Shown here: piece by piece, positions 55,867 to 64,000 of the stretch
Numbering within the stretch: the first letter of the stretch is position 1
Layout: the number at the start of each line of letters is the position of its first letter
Assembly (NCBI GenBank): GCA_016219175.1
Contig: JACRCD010000093.1
Span: 51,184 to 115,183, forward strand
Direction: 5' to 3'
DNA length: 64,000 bases
From: Deltaproteobacteria bacterium
GTDB taxonomy: Bacteria; Desulfobacterota; Desulfobulbia; Desulfobulbales; SURF-16
Made by a program: the position numbers and the translations under genes
Notes under the pieces: model-generated
The model's database searches: none
What the model was told of the DNA's origin: nothing
What the model saw: only the letters and a program-made list of their open reading frames with translations

Positions 55867-56466
55867 TCATTCCATAACGGAGACAACTTTGTGACCGGCC
55901 TTTTCCAACGCATCAACAATAGGCGCCGGATCGCATCGTTCCAGTCTGAAATAATGAACTTTTCGCCTGGCGGCATGACTTTCTATGGCAACACTGATGA
56001 CCTCTCCACCTTGTTCATTGATAATCCGGGTGACATCCTCAAGCCCACCCTTCTTGTCAACTACCACATCGATCCGGGTTGATGCCTTAAACAGCCCCAA
56101 GACCTCAATAAAAGCGGAAAGAAGGTCCGATGCCGTAATGATGCCGACCAGTTTTTTCTTATCAAGGACGGGCAAACCGCCGATTTTATAGTCATGAATG
56201 AGTCGAGCCGCCGTTTCAATGCTGGCGTTGGCATTGACCGTAATAGGGTTCAACACCATGACCTGATGAACCGGGATCTCCTCAACCATTGACGGGAAAG
56301 AAAACTGGCGTAGATCACTTTCTGTAATAAAACCAACTAACTGATCATCTTCAACAACCGGCAGATGCCTGATGGAGTACTTCTTCATCACCTCAGAAGC
56401 TTCCTGCAAAAGCGCAGTCCTGTGGATGGTCTTCGGGTTACTTTTCATCCAGTTTTTAATTTTCAT
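55867..56466 (-). CDS. CBS-pair and ACT-domain regulatory protein
   Basis: Two CBS domains occupy residues 1-122 (MKSNPKTIHRTALLQEASEV and TVNANASIETAARLIHDYKI), followed by an ACT-like domain (about 128-199, DVVVDKKGGLEDVTRIINEQ). The layout is like AcuB-type proteins. CBS domains bind adenosine-containing ligands such as SAM, and ACT domains bind amino acids, so it may adjust the downstream DUF39 enzyme to SAM or methionine supply; this is inference. The gap to the DUF39 gene is 10 nt. An 11-bp perfect hairpin lies 26 nt upstream of the start. Confidence 0.82.
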   Translation of the reverse strand: MKIKNWMKSNPKTIHRTALLQEASEVMKKYSIRHLPVVEDDQLVGFITESDLRQFSFPSMVEEIPVHQVMVLNPITVNANASIETAARLIHDYKIGGLPVLDKKKLVGIITASDLLSAFIEVLGLFKASTRIDVVVDKKGGLEDVTRIINEQGGEVISVAIESHAARRKVHYFRLERCDPAPIVDALEKAGHKVVSVME

Positions 56467-56492
56467 GGCTATTTCTTCCTCATGTCCGAGCC

Positions 56493-56523
56493 CTTGCCCT
56501 GAATAAATCCACTTCAGGGCAAG
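56493..56523. promoter_or_regulatory. Perfect hairpin in the leader of the CBS/DUF39/larE operon
   Basis: CTTGCCCTGAA and TTCAGGGCAAG are exact inverted repeats around a 9-base loop, ending 26 nt before the CBS gene start codon. There is no T-run. It might be an operator or an RNA stem; the rest of the 263-bp gap to pheA shows nothing I can name. Confidence 0.4.
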
Positions 56524-56729
56524 AACAAACAGATGCTTTCCAAGCGAAATGATTTTAACCCTAGAATACTTTTAATATTTTTTCAAGTTAGAAGAAACCC
56601 CGGATGAATTTTGCCAAGCACCTCTTTTTCTCTTTCCATATCCGGCAAATTGCTTTAATAATATTTTTTTCATAATTTTGAGCCATACCACAGAAACCGC
56701 GATACATATAAAAAAATTCAGAAAACTCT

Positions 56730-57836
56730 ATGAACATGTCTGCTGACAACCAGGCCGCACTCATCAATGTCCGCAACCGCATCGACACCATTGATGACAC
56801 GATTCTGCAATTATTAAAAGAACGCATCAAATGCGCCCAGGAAATCGGCCGCCTGAAATCCAAGGAAAACAGGGCCAAATGGGACCCGTTACGAGAAAGA
56901 CAGATATATGACAGACTGACCCGCGACAATGGCGGGGAATTTCCGGAAGAGGCGCTGCACAGCATTTTCCACGAGATCATCACCACCTGCCGGCTCTCCC
57001 AGAAACCCGTTGAAGTTGCCTACCTCGGGCCCCAGGCGACATTTTCGCATCTTGCCGCCGTAAAGTATTTCGGCCATTCGGCTGACTACCGTCCCATTGA
57101 AACCATAGAAGACATCTTTTACGAGGTGGAACGGGGCAGGGTTCAGTACGGTATTGTGCCGGTGGAAAACTCCATTGAGGGATCGGTGACGTCGACACTC
57201 GACGCCTTCATGAAATGCAAGGTGAAGATCTGCGGCGAGGAATACCTGAACATCACCCACAACCTGATCAATCATTCCGGAGACATCAACGACATCAAGC
57301 TCATAGTCTCCCATTCCCAGCCGTTGGCCCAGTGCCGTCAGTGGCTGCGAAAGCAACTGCCCAACATCCCCACCCAGTCTGTTTTCAGCACCGGACTCGC
57401 GGCCCAGATGGCGGCCGAGGATCACAGCATGGCAGCCATTGCCAGCTCGCTGGCCATCAAAACCTATCAACTCCAGGTTGTTGTCAAGGGCATCGAGGAT
57501 TACCGGGGCAACACCACCAGATTCGTGCTCATCGGCAAGCAGTCTCCCTCCAAAAGCGGCAGGGACAAAACCTCCCTGCTTCTGGGACTTCTTGACCGGC
57601 CGGGCGCCTTAAATGACACCCTGGCCATCCTCGCCCGCCGCAACATCAACCTGACCAGAATCGAATCACGGCCCGTCAAGGGAGAGCCGGGAAAATATCT
57701 CTTCTTCATTGACATGCTCGGACATTACATGGATGGGGTTCTGGTTGAAGCCTGTGAAAGGCTGCAGGAAAGCTGTTCATACTTCGAATGGCTCGGCTCC
57801 TACCCCCAGGCCCGCCAATCAACCCCCAATCCGTGA
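56730..57836 (+). CDS. pheA: Bifunctional chorismate mutase / prephenate dehydratase
   Basis: Makes phenylpyruvate for phenylalanine synthesis. The 368-residue protein has an AroQ-type chorismate mutase (residues 10-90, RNRIDTIDDTILQLLKERIK), a prephenate dehydratase domain (about 95-275) beginning VAYLGPQATFSHLAAVKYFG and with the TTRF motif (GNTTRFVLIG), and a C-terminal ACT domain with the Phe-binding ESRP (TRIESRP). Feedback control by phenylalanine is therefore expected. It is convergent with moaA, with an 18-nt overlap. Confidence 0.97.
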   Translation: MNMSADNQAALINVRNRIDTIDDTILQLLKERIKCAQEIGRLKSKENRAKWDPLRERQIYDRLTRDNGGEFPEEALHSIFHEIITTCRLSQKPVEVAYLGPQATFSHLAAVKYFGHSADYRPIETIEDIFYEVERGRVQYGIVPVENSIEGSVTSTLDAFMKCKVKICGEEYLNITHNLINHSGDINDIKLIVSHSQPLAQCRQWLRKQLPNIPTQSVFSTGLAAQMAAEDHSMAAIASSLAIKTYQLQVVVKGIEDYRGNTTRFVLIGKQSPSKSGRDKTSLLLGLLDRPGALNDTLAILARRNINLTRIESRPVKGEPGKYLFFIDMLGHYMDGVLVEACERLQESCSYFEWLGSYPQARQSTPNP

Positions 57837-58883
57837 CATCTGCCCATGGCAGTTAAGGCCATCCGTTTCCCGCAGGGTATGGCTTTCTGGCTTGTCGAGA
57901 ACCGTCCGCGCCAGGGCCGCTTTCACTGCGTCATCACTGCCGCCTCCCCGCAGAATCATTTTCAGATCCGTTTCCTTGTCGGAAAGAAGACAGGAACGCA
58001 GTTTGCCCTCCGAGGTCAGGCGCAAGCGGTTGCACTGATCGCAGAATTTATGGCTGATAGGGCTGATAAAACCAATTGTCCCTTGTGATTTTTCCGCCTG
58101 CTTGAACCGGTAAATACGCGCCGGCCCATCCATGCGGGCGGTCTGCACTGGCTCCAGTTCCCCAAGCTGACCGATGCGCTCCTTGATTTCCGCGGACGAT
58201 ATATACTTCTCCTTCTCCCAGATGGTCGCCTTGCCGATGGGCATGAATTCGATAAAGCGGATCTGCAGGTTATGGGTCTGGGAGAGTCTGGCGAAATCAA
58301 CAAGCTCATCATCATTTATGCCCCGCAGCACCACCATGTTAAGCTTGACCGGGGAAAAACCCATGTCCTGCGCAAGTACGATCCCTTCCCAGACCTGATC
58401 GAACAGAACAGAACCCGTAATGCGGCGGAACCGTTCCCGCTGCAAGGTATCCAGACTGATGTTCAGCTTTCTGATCCCCGCGGCAAAGAGATCAGCGGCA
58501 TATTTTTTCAGCATGACGCCATTGGTGGTCAAGCGGATGTCATCTAAACCGGGGATAGCCGCCAGCCTCTGAATAAAGGAAATAACATCTCGTCTCACCA
58601 GGGGCTCCCCTCCCGTAAGCCTGACTTTGCGAATGCCAAGCTCCACGGCAAGACCGATAACGCGGAGCAACTCCTCATAACTCAGCAGTTCGCCAAACGC
58701 CATCTTTTCGTCAATTTCTTTAGGCGTGCAGTAAATGCAGCGCAAATTGCACTGATCCGTCAACGAAACGCGCAGATAAGAAATCGACCGGGCGAACAAA
58801 TCGACCAGCTGCCCGGTGGCAATCAGTTTTAACGTTGATTTTTCCAGTGAATCAGACACTATTTCAGGAGTAATTTTTGTCAT
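57819..58883 (-). CDS. moaA: GTP 3',8-cyclase MoaA
   Basis: First step of molybdopterin synthesis. The 354-residue protein has the radical SAM motif CNLRCIYC near residue 47, TGGEPLVRRDV, and the C-terminal second-cluster motif CDQCNRLRLTSEGKLRSCL. The end is the functional GG dipeptide (MSRIGG). It stands alone on the minus strand, convergent with pheA. I looked for a Moco riboswitch upstream and did not find a convincing one; the 212-bp gap to tsaD carries 9-bp GCCACGGAA/TTCCGTGGC inverted repeats. Confidence 0.96.
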   Translation of the reverse strand: MTKITPEIVSDSLEKSTLKLIATGQLVDLFARSISYLRVSLTDQCNLRCIYCTPKEIDEKMAFGELLSYEELLRVIGLAVELGIRKVRLTGGEPLVRRDVISFIQRLAAIPGLDDIRLTTNGVMLKKYAADLFAAGIRKLNISLDTLQRERFRRITGSVLFDQVWEGIVLAQDMGFSPVKLNMVVLRGINDDELVDFARLSQTHNLQIRFIEFMPIGKATIWEKEKYISSAEIKERIGQLGELEPVQTARMDGPARIYRFKQAEKSQGTIGFISPISHKFCDQCNRLRLTSEGKLRSCLLSDKETDLKMILRGGGSDDAVKAALARTVLDKPESHTLRETDGLNCHGQMSRIGG

Positions 58884-59095
58884 AATATGTCACAATGGCA
58901 GCCTTTCAGCCGCAGACAATACGAGGAAGCCGGCCACGGAAACCCCGGAATGCCACGAAAAATTAAGAAAAAACTACGTAGTTTCAATTGGTTCCGTGGC
59001 AAAAAGACAAAACCGTCAGTTTGTATTTTCGGTACGTTCATGCCGTTAAGCACGAAACAATAATCTAACTGAATAAATCCAGCTACAATCCATAT

Positions 59096-60130
59096 ATGAT
59101 TATCCTCGGCATAGAAAGCTCATGCGATGAAACCGCGGCCGCGGTCATGGAAAATGATGAGCGCCTGCTGGCAAATGTCGTGAATTCCCAGATCGACCTC
59201 CACGCCAAATACGGCGGCGTCGTTCCGGAACTTGCATCCCGCAAGCATCTTGAAGATATTTTCCCGGTTGTTGACCAGGCCTTGCAGGAGGCCCGCATCA
59301 CCCTGGATCAAGTGGACGGCCTGGCCATCACCCAGGGACCGGGGCTAATCGGCTCCCTGCTGGTGGGCCTCTCCTTTGCCAAGGCCCTGGCGCTCGTTAA
59401 AAAAATCCCATACGTCGGGGTGGACCACATGGCCGGCCATCTCCTCTCGGTTTTTCTGGGAAAAACAAAACCCGACTTTCCCTTTGTCGCCCTCATCGCC
59501 TCAGGGGGCCACTCTTCCATCTTCCTGGTCACGGACTACTTTCATTACACCCTGCTGGGCAGGACACGGGATGATGCGGCGGGCGAGGCATTTGACAAGG
59601 TAGCAAAAATTCTCGGTCTCCCCTATCCCGGAGGGCCCGCCATTTCGGAACTGGCAAAAAACGGAGATCCGGACTCTATCAATTTCCCGCGCTCATGGCT
59701 TGAACCGGACAGTCTTGATTTCAGCTTCAGCGGTATCAAAACGTCTGTCGCTAATTACGTCAAGCAAAATCTGCGCAGGGCGCCGCAGGCTGACGAAAAG
59801 AACCCGTCTTCAGTAACGGCGAATATCTGCGCCTCCTTTCAGGAAGCGGTTGTTGATGTGCTGGCAACAAAAACCATGAAGGCCTGCCGGAAGCTGGCGG
59901 CCACCAATGTCGTGCTGGCCGGAGGCGTAGCCGCTAACCCCCGGTTGCGTGAAGTGTTTGCGAAAATGGCGGCCAGGGAGGGGTTCAAGGTCTCCATGCC
60001 GCCGACGCAATTCTGCACGGACAATGCGGCCATGATCGCCCTGGCCGGATTTCACGCCTTCCGGCAGGGCGCTGCCGGTCACTCCGACATGGATGCTTAT
60101 TCCAGAAGTCCGTTAACAGAGCTGGCATGA
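59096..60130 (+). CDS. tsaD: tRNA N6-adenosine threonylcarbamoyltransferase
   Basis: Transfers threonylcarbamoyl to A37 of ANN-decoding tRNAs. GIESSCDETAAAV at the N-terminus, metal-binding HMAGHLLSVF near residue 115 and SGGHSSIFLV and AGGVAANPRLRE are the standard motifs of the ASKHA-fold enzyme. Length 344 residues. It begins a four-gene plus-strand series (tsaD, DUF2062, rsmA, ADH) and overlaps the next gene by 4 nt (ATGA). Confidence 0.97.
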   Translation: MIILGIESSCDETAAAVMENDERLLANVVNSQIDLHAKYGGVVPELASRKHLEDIFPVVDQALQEARITLDQVDGLAITQGPGLIGSLLVGLSFAKALALVKKIPYVGVDHMAGHLLSVFLGKTKPDFPFVALIASGGHSSIFLVTDYFHYTLLGRTRDDAAGEAFDKVAKILGLPYPGGPAISELAKNGDPDSINFPRSWLEPDSLDFSFSGIKTSVANYVKQNLRRAPQADEKNPSSVTANICASFQEAVVDVLATKTMKACRKLAATNVVLAGGVAANPRLREVFAKMAAREGFKVSMPPTQFCTDNAAMIALAGFHAFRQGAAGHSDMDAYSRSPLTELA

Positions 60131-60663
60131 ACAGACGATTTTTCAGATATTATTACCTGCGATTCATCCGTCTCCAGGGCGATCCCAAGGAAATCGCCAG
60201 GGGCGTTGGCCTGGGCATCTTTGTCGGCATCACCCCGACCATCCCTCTCCACACAATACTCATCCTGCTGCTGGCTCTTTTCTTCAGGGCCAACAAACTG
60301 GCCGGTCTGCTGGCCAGTTGCGTGGTCAGCAATCCCTTAACCTTTTTCCTGCAATATTATCTCTCATGGCGACTGGGCACCTGGCTCACCCCTTATGAAC
60401 TTTCCTGGGAACGCATCCATGAGATAATGGCCATTATTTCCGGCCATTCAGGCTTCAGGGAAACCCTCACGGAATTAAGCAAGCTCGGCTGGCATGCCAT
60501 TGCCGTGATGCTTGCCGGCGGCATAGCCCTGGCCATCCCCTTTGCTGTTTCCGGTTACTTTCTCTCCCTTTACTTTTACAAATCACTGCGCCTGAAAAAA
60601 CAAAGACAACGCGCGGAAAGCCTGGCTTCTTATGACCCTGCAGACGATCAAAGATATCCTTAA
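60127..60663 (+). CDS. DUF2062 membrane protein
   Basis: The 178-residue protein shows the DUF2062 pattern: a basic N-terminus, DPKEIARGVGLGIFVGITPT, two or three membrane helices and the C-terminal helix LPFAVSGYFLSLYFYKSLR-like segment. It overlaps tsaD by 4 nt and rsmA by 32 nt. The family is widespread and without established function; some members are C-terminal to glycosyltransferases. No specific role is inferred. Confidence 0.85.
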   Translation: MNRRFFRYYYLRFIRLQGDPKEIARGVGLGIFVGITPTIPLHTILILLLALFFRANKLAGLLASCVVSNPLTFFLQYYLSWRLGTWLTPYELSWERIHEIMAIISGHSGFRETLTELSKLGWHAIAVMLAGGIALAIPFAVSGYFLSLYFYKSLRLKKQRQRAESLASYDPADDQRYP

Positions 60664-61492
60664 AAAAGAAAATCTGGCCCCATCGAAAAAACTCGGCCAG
60701 AATTTTCTCATCCACCGGCAAACCGCGGCCAGAATCGTTTCCCTGGCTGAAGTAACGGAAAATGACATTATCGTGGAGCTCGGCGTCGGACTTGGCGCCT
60801 TAACCGGCCCCTTGGCTGAGAAAGCCGGCCGGGTCATCGGCCTGGAAATTGACTCAGGCATTATTGCATGGCAGCAAACCAAGGGAAATCTTGCTGAAAA
60901 TGTCACCCTGCTCCATCAGGATCTCCTGAAGGCGGATTTTGGTGAGCTGGCTCAGCAATGCGGCGGCCGTCTTAAAATAATCGCCAATCTCCCCTATTCC
61001 ATCTCGAATCCGCTGCTGTTTAAGCTTCTCGATAACCGGCAGGTCATGGAATGGGCGGTGCTCATGCTGCAAAAGGAGGTTGCCGAAAGGCTGACCGCTG
61101 CGCCGGGCACTAAGGAATACGGCATTCTTTCCGTGCTCATGGCAGGCTCGGCATCCGTCACCCGTCTGCTTGATGTGGGACCGGGCCAGTTTCACCCCAG
61201 ACCAAAAGTAGACTCCATAGTGGTCAAAATTCTCTTCTACCCGCAGCCCCCGCGAGTCACTGCCCTGCCTGACCATGACCATAATCTTCTGCGCAAGATC
61301 GTCAAAAGCGCCTTCCAGAAGAGGCGTAAAACATTACTGAACTCCCTGTCCACCTCTCCCTTTATCACCTATGACAAGGAGACCATACGCCAGGCGCTCT
61401 CCGCCGCGGGCATCGACCCCTCCATCAGGGCGGAACGGCTCGGTATTGAGGAATTCATCACCCTGACCTGCGTCATGGAAAAAATCGGGTAA
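60632..61492 (+). CDS. rsmA: 16S rRNA (adenine-1518/1519-N6)-dimethyltransferase
   Basis: Dimethylates two adenosines near the 3' end of 16S rRNA during 30S maturation. The 286-residue protein has SKKLGQNFLIHRQTAARIV at the N-terminus, SAM motif VELGVGLGALTGPLAEKAG, and the catalytic NLPYSISNPLLFKLL. The ATG lies inside the end of the DUF2062 gene, a 32-nt overlap. Confidence 0.96.
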   Translation: MTLQTIKDILKKENLAPSKKLGQNFLIHRQTAARIVSLAEVTENDIIVELGVGLGALTGPLAEKAGRVIGLEIDSGIIAWQQTKGNLAENVTLLHQDLLKADFGELAQQCGGRLKIIANLPYSISNPLLFKLLDNRQVMEWAVLMLQKEVAERLTAAPGTKEYGILSVLMAGSASVTRLLDVGPGQFHPRPKVDSIVVKILFYPQPPRVTALPDHDHNLLRKIVKSAFQKRRKTLLNSLSTSPFITYDKETIRQALSAAGIDPSIRAERLGIEEFITLTCVMEKIG

Positions 61493-61505
61493 CAAAAGAG
61501 CCTCC

Positions 61506-62666
61506 ATGCAAAACTTTGTCCTGCACAACCCGACCACCATCATCTTCGGCACGGACACCGTCCACCAGATCGGCCGGGAAACAGCACCTTTCGGGAAAAA
61601 GGTGCTGTTGGTATACGGCCAGGGCAGTATAAAAAACAACAACATCCATGCGCAGGTTACCTCAGCCCTCCAACAGGCAGGCCTTGATGTCGTAGAGCAC
61701 GGCGGAGTCCGGTCCAACCCCCTGCTCAGCCATGTTCAGGCCGGGATTGCCAAGGCAAGGCTCAACAGGGTTGAGGCGATCGTTGCCGTCGGGGGCGGCA
61801 GCGTCATTGACAGCGCCAAGGCCATTGCCGCCGGCATCCCAGTTGACCATAACGTCTGGCAGTTTTTCAGGGGTAAAAAAAGCATCAGATCCGCCCTGCC
61901 CTTGACCTGCGTGCTTACCCTTGCCGCCTCGGGCTCGGAAATGAACGGCGGCATGGTGATAACCAATGAGCTAACCAGACAGAAATTCGGCACGGGCAAC
62001 CGTCTGCTGAACCCGAAGGTGTCCATTCTCGACCCCTCTCTCACCTTTACCGTTCCGGCGGATTATACAGCCTATGGCGCCGTGGATGCCATCGCCCACA
62101 TCCTGGAATTCTACTTTACCACCAGGGACCGGTCCACCCCGGTCCAGGATCGCTTCATGGAGGGGCTGGTCATCAACATCATGGAAAGCTGCGACAAGGT
62201 GCTGGGAAATCCTTATGATTATCAGGGCAGGGCCGATCTCATGTGGGCGGCAACCCTGGCCCTGAATGGCTGGACCGCGGCGGGACTCGGCATGGTGGGC
62301 TTTCCCATGCACATGATAGAGCACTCGCTCAGCGCGCTTTACAATATTGCCCACGGGGCCGGGCTGTCCATTGTCATCCCCTCCTGGATGCGTTATCAGG
62401 CCCGGCTCAATCCGGAGAAATTCATGCAGTTTGCCCACCGGGTCTTCGGTCTGAGCGGGGACAGCGAGAATTGCGCCATGGAAGGTATCGCATATCTGCA
62501 AAGATGGTTTACGAGCGTCAAAAGTCCGGTTTCCCTTGCCGCAGCCGGAATTCAGGCAGAAGATATCCCGCTCATTGCCGAAAATGCCTTGCCCCTGGCC
62601 AAGTTATGGCGCTTAAAAGATTACACGAAAGAAATCATCATGGAAATTCTCTCGGGTTGCCGTTGA
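61506..62666 (+). CDS. Iron-containing alcohol dehydrogenase (BdhA/YqhD-like)
   Basis: Group III alcohol dehydrogenase of 386 residues. The NAD(P)-binding GGGSVIDSAKAIA is near residue 97, ASGSEMNGGMVITNE near 140, and metal-ligand segments AVDAIAHILEFYF and HMIEHSLSALYNIAHGAGLS follow. It likely interconverts aldehydes and alcohols with NAD(P)H; the BdhA-type subgroup prefers butyraldehyde or longer. It begins 13 nt after rsmA. Confidence 0.92.
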   Translation: MQNFVLHNPTTIIFGTDTVHQIGRETAPFGKKVLLVYGQGSIKNNNIHAQVTSALQQAGLDVVEHGGVRSNPLLSHVQAGIAKARLNRVEAIVAVGGGSVIDSAKAIAAGIPVDHNVWQFFRGKKSIRSALPLTCVLTLAASGSEMNGGMVITNELTRQKFGTGNRLLNPKVSILDPSLTFTVPADYTAYGAVDAIAHILEFYFTTRDRSTPVQDRFMEGLVINIMESCDKVLGNPYDYQGRADLMWAATLALNGWTAAGLGMVGFPMHMIEHSLSALYNIAHGAGLSIVIPSWMRYQARLNPEKFMQFAHRVFGLSGDSENCAMEGIAYLQRWFTSVKSPVSLAAAGIQAEDIPLIAENALPLAKLWRLKDYTKEIIMEILSGCR

Positions 62667-62776
62667 AAATAATTCATTCGCATCTTTCTTTTTTCAAATT
62701 TTTCATGTAATAATTTTGCTTTTTTGCAAAGAATCATTATTGTAACCATCTAAAGCAACTAATCTTTTACAGTAAC

Positions 62777-62880
62777 GGCTCAGGCTTTTAGCCTGTAGGC
62801 TGGAGGTCAGGCGGGACAAGGATATCTTTAAATCAAGTACCGGCAAAACTTCAGTCCGAAGCCTACAGCCTCAACCCCTG
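62777..62880. repeat. Heptad-type inverted repeat element 3
   Basis: TTAGCCTGTAGGCTGGAGG at the left and CCGAAGCCTACAGCCTCAA at the right give inverted GTAGGCT/AGCCTAC-type heptads about 48 bp apart. It lies in the 237-bp gap after the alcohol dehydrogenase; the rest of the gap is AT-rich with no recognisable feature. Confidence 0.65.
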
Positions 62881-62903
62881 ATCAGCTACCAACAAACAAA
62901 ATA

Positions 62904-63233
62904 ATGCATATGAAGATACAAGACGACGAAATCCTTTACGAACAGGCCGTCATGAGGATGCGGAAGGAAATCGCCAAGGGAAAAACCTTTGCGCAGGCCT
63001 GCGAGATACTGCAGGGCATAGAAGAACATCTTCGGCCGCTCATCCAGGATGACTTTCTGAAGATCATTATCGCGGAACAGCATTTCGGTCAGGGCAGAGG
63101 CATTGATGATGTCGCCCTGTTTCTCGACCTTCCGTATGAAACCGTTGAGGCCTCCCGTGCAAAAATCATGTCGGAATTCGATGAAATGTTTTCCGGCCAT
63201 CTAGCCAACCACAACAGCAAAATGACCCATTAA
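62904..63233 (+). CDS. Small conserved-looking protein of unknown function
   Basis: I do not recognise this 109-residue protein. It is acidic to neutral, predicted mostly helical, and has no membrane segment, signal peptide or cysteines. The centre (ILQGIEEHLRPLIQDDFLKI) and GIDDVALFLDLPYETVEASR suggest a helical bundle or HTH-like fold. It is followed 9 nt later by the DUF166 gene on the same strand, so they may act together. Start: ATG 62904 or 62910; neither has a clear ribosome site. Confidence 0.6.
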   Translation: MHMKIQDDEILYEQAVMRMRKEIAKGKTFAQACEILQGIEEHLRPLIQDDFLKIIIAEQHFGQGRGIDDVALFLDLPYETVEASRAKIMSEFDEMFSGHLANHNSKMTH

Positions 63234-63242
63234 TCCAACCAC

Positions 63243-63863
63243 ATGCGCACGCAAGAGATCATTGTCTTTCAACAGGGCGGCTCGGGCGAGGCAAAAATAA
63301 GCGGCATCCGGCAATACGGCTCCGGTCTCTTCATCGGCAGAATTTTTGATCTGCCCGGCAATCCGCCGGACTTCATTGATGATCCGGCAGAGTACTTTAC
63401 CGAAGATTTCAGCGGTGATCTGGTTATCAGCTTTATCCGCCAGCCGGATCTGTTCGACCATCTTGCCCGGCTCTGCCAGGAAAAAAAAATTCCTCTCATC
63501 GCTTCGGGCCGAAAAAACGCCACAGCCTTCACGCCCTTCACCTGCTGTTCACTGGGGCGGCATGCCGATCTCGGGCTTTATGGGGAGCAATTCGGCATGC
63601 CGGAATATGAGGTGACGATCGAGGGAGATAAAATCCGCGGGATGGCAGTTCGACGCGGGGCTTCCTGCGGGGCGACCTGGGAGGTCATTGACCGGCTTAT
63701 CGGCTTGTCTCCCCGGGAGGCGCTCGCATCCATTGCCAGGGAAGCTCAATATCTCTGCTCGGCCGATCCGAGCAATTTTGATCCGATTACGGGCAAAAGC
63801 GCCCTGCATGTTGCCGGCAACGTGCATGCCAAGGCCTTGGAAAGGGCTATCAAGCAAGGTTGA
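63243..63863 (+). CDS. DUF166 family protein
   Basis: The 206-residue protein resembles DUF166/COG1810, mostly known from archaea and some anaerobic bacteria: VISFIRQPDLFDHLARLCQE, then TCCSLGRHADLGLYGEQFGM and VRRGASCGATWEVIDRL, with paired cysteines (CC near 99 and C near 140) that could bind a metal or cluster. Its function is unknown. The stop codon TGA is the first three bases of a copy of the dispersed element, so its C-terminus might have been shortened by insertion. Confidence 0.75.
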   Translation: MRTQEIIVFQQGGSGEAKISGIRQYGSGLFIGRIFDLPGNPPDFIDDPAEYFTEDFSGDLVISFIRQPDLFDHLARLCQEKKIPLIASGRKNATAFTPFTCCSLGRHADLGLYGEQFGMPEYEVTIEGDKIRGMAVRRGASCGATWEVIDRLIGLSPREALASIAREAQYLCSADPSNFDPITGKSALHVAGNVHAKALERAIKQG

Positions 63864-64000
63864 TGGCGTCGTAAAAAATCCGATCTACTGCGTTGTAGCG
63901 CATTTTTGTTCGTTCGGCATACCACATGTATAGCCTCACTCTCAAAAATACACTACGCCTTGTATATCGAATTTTGTTACTTAGCCATCCGGGCTTTGTC
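63861..64000 (+). repeat. Dispersed palindrome-ended element, copy D (cut by window end)
   Basis: Starts TGATGGCGTCGTAAAAAATC and continues with nearly the same sequence as copy B to the window edge at TCCGGGCTTTGTC. Its first three bases are the DUF166 stop codon. Confidence 0.95.

Noticed and set aside
58884..59095. Moco riboswitch upstream of moaA
   Set aside because: A GCGGCTGAAAGGCTGCC-like stem exists but the multi-stem Moco architecture is not visible.

Overview
The window is a dense, mostly housekeeping stretch of a Gram-negative bacterial chromosome. Lipid A/Kdo genes (lpxC, lpxK, waaA), two TatA proteins, a TonB-dependent receptor, a PilT-type ATPase, a DUF39-type homocysteine-synthesis protein with a LarE-like PP-loop protein, and a TPP enzyme suggest an anaerobic, Desulfobulbales-like member of Desulfobacterota. 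That placement is inference from gene content; there is no rRNA gene here. I see no CRISPR array, prophage or intact insertion sequence.

Layout. 0-3.7 kb: a split phosphotransferase/P-loop kinase pair followed, against the strand, by ahcY-metK (the activated-methyl cycle). 4-6.3 kb: tRNA-Glu(CTC), a flavoprotein and malQ. 6.5-15 kb: an RpoD-type sigma factor, comEC, a PilT-type ATPase, a PHP phosphoesterase, an NtrC-type regulator and two small envelope proteins. 15-23.8 kb: nadK, proC, lpxC, lpxK-waaA, rsmE, murJ and a membrane methyltransferase. 23.9-26.6 kb: ilvC (long class II form) divergent from ilvY. 26.7-40 kb is the accessory region: two adjacent but unrelated periplasmic binding proteins, an acetolactate-synthase-like TPP enzyme, a decayed TonB-receptor remnant, then an operon of TonB receptor, two tandem citrate-synthase-superfamily proteins that have lost canonical catalytic residues, and an SDR, with two sensor kinases divergent from it. 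40-43.3 kb: a TPR protein, then a radical SAM/SPASM protein overlapping a homospermidine-synthase-like protein. 43.3-48.6 kb: ClC channel, dGTPase, a class II aldolase and two tatA genes. 48.8-53 kb: a flagellin / cNMP-binding kinase / purine nucleoside phosphorylase / MTA-SAH deaminase series on one strand. 53.2-56.5 kb: tRNA-Pro(CGG), HU, and a CBS-ACT / DUF39 / LarE operon. 56.7-64 kb: pheA, moaA, tsaD, DUF2062, rsmA, an iron-type alcohol dehydrogenase, an unknown small protein and a DUF166 protein.

Non-coding structure is rich. A ~163-bp palindrome-ended element occurs four times (3.8, 25.4, 28.5 and 63.9 kb), and its terminal TGATG supplies the stop codon of two genes. A different 165-bp element with 18/19-bp terminal inverted repeats sits between a good promoter and the flagellin gene. 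A third 111-bp element interrupts the TonB remnant. Heptad-type inverted repeats occur at three gene ends, and seven 9-bp tandem repeats abut the nadK start.

The best candidates for something undescribed are the TonB / tandem citrate-synthase-like operon with its neighbouring binding proteins and kinases, and the radical SAM / homospermidine-synthase-like pair. All functions are read from motifs by eye; no database search was possible.
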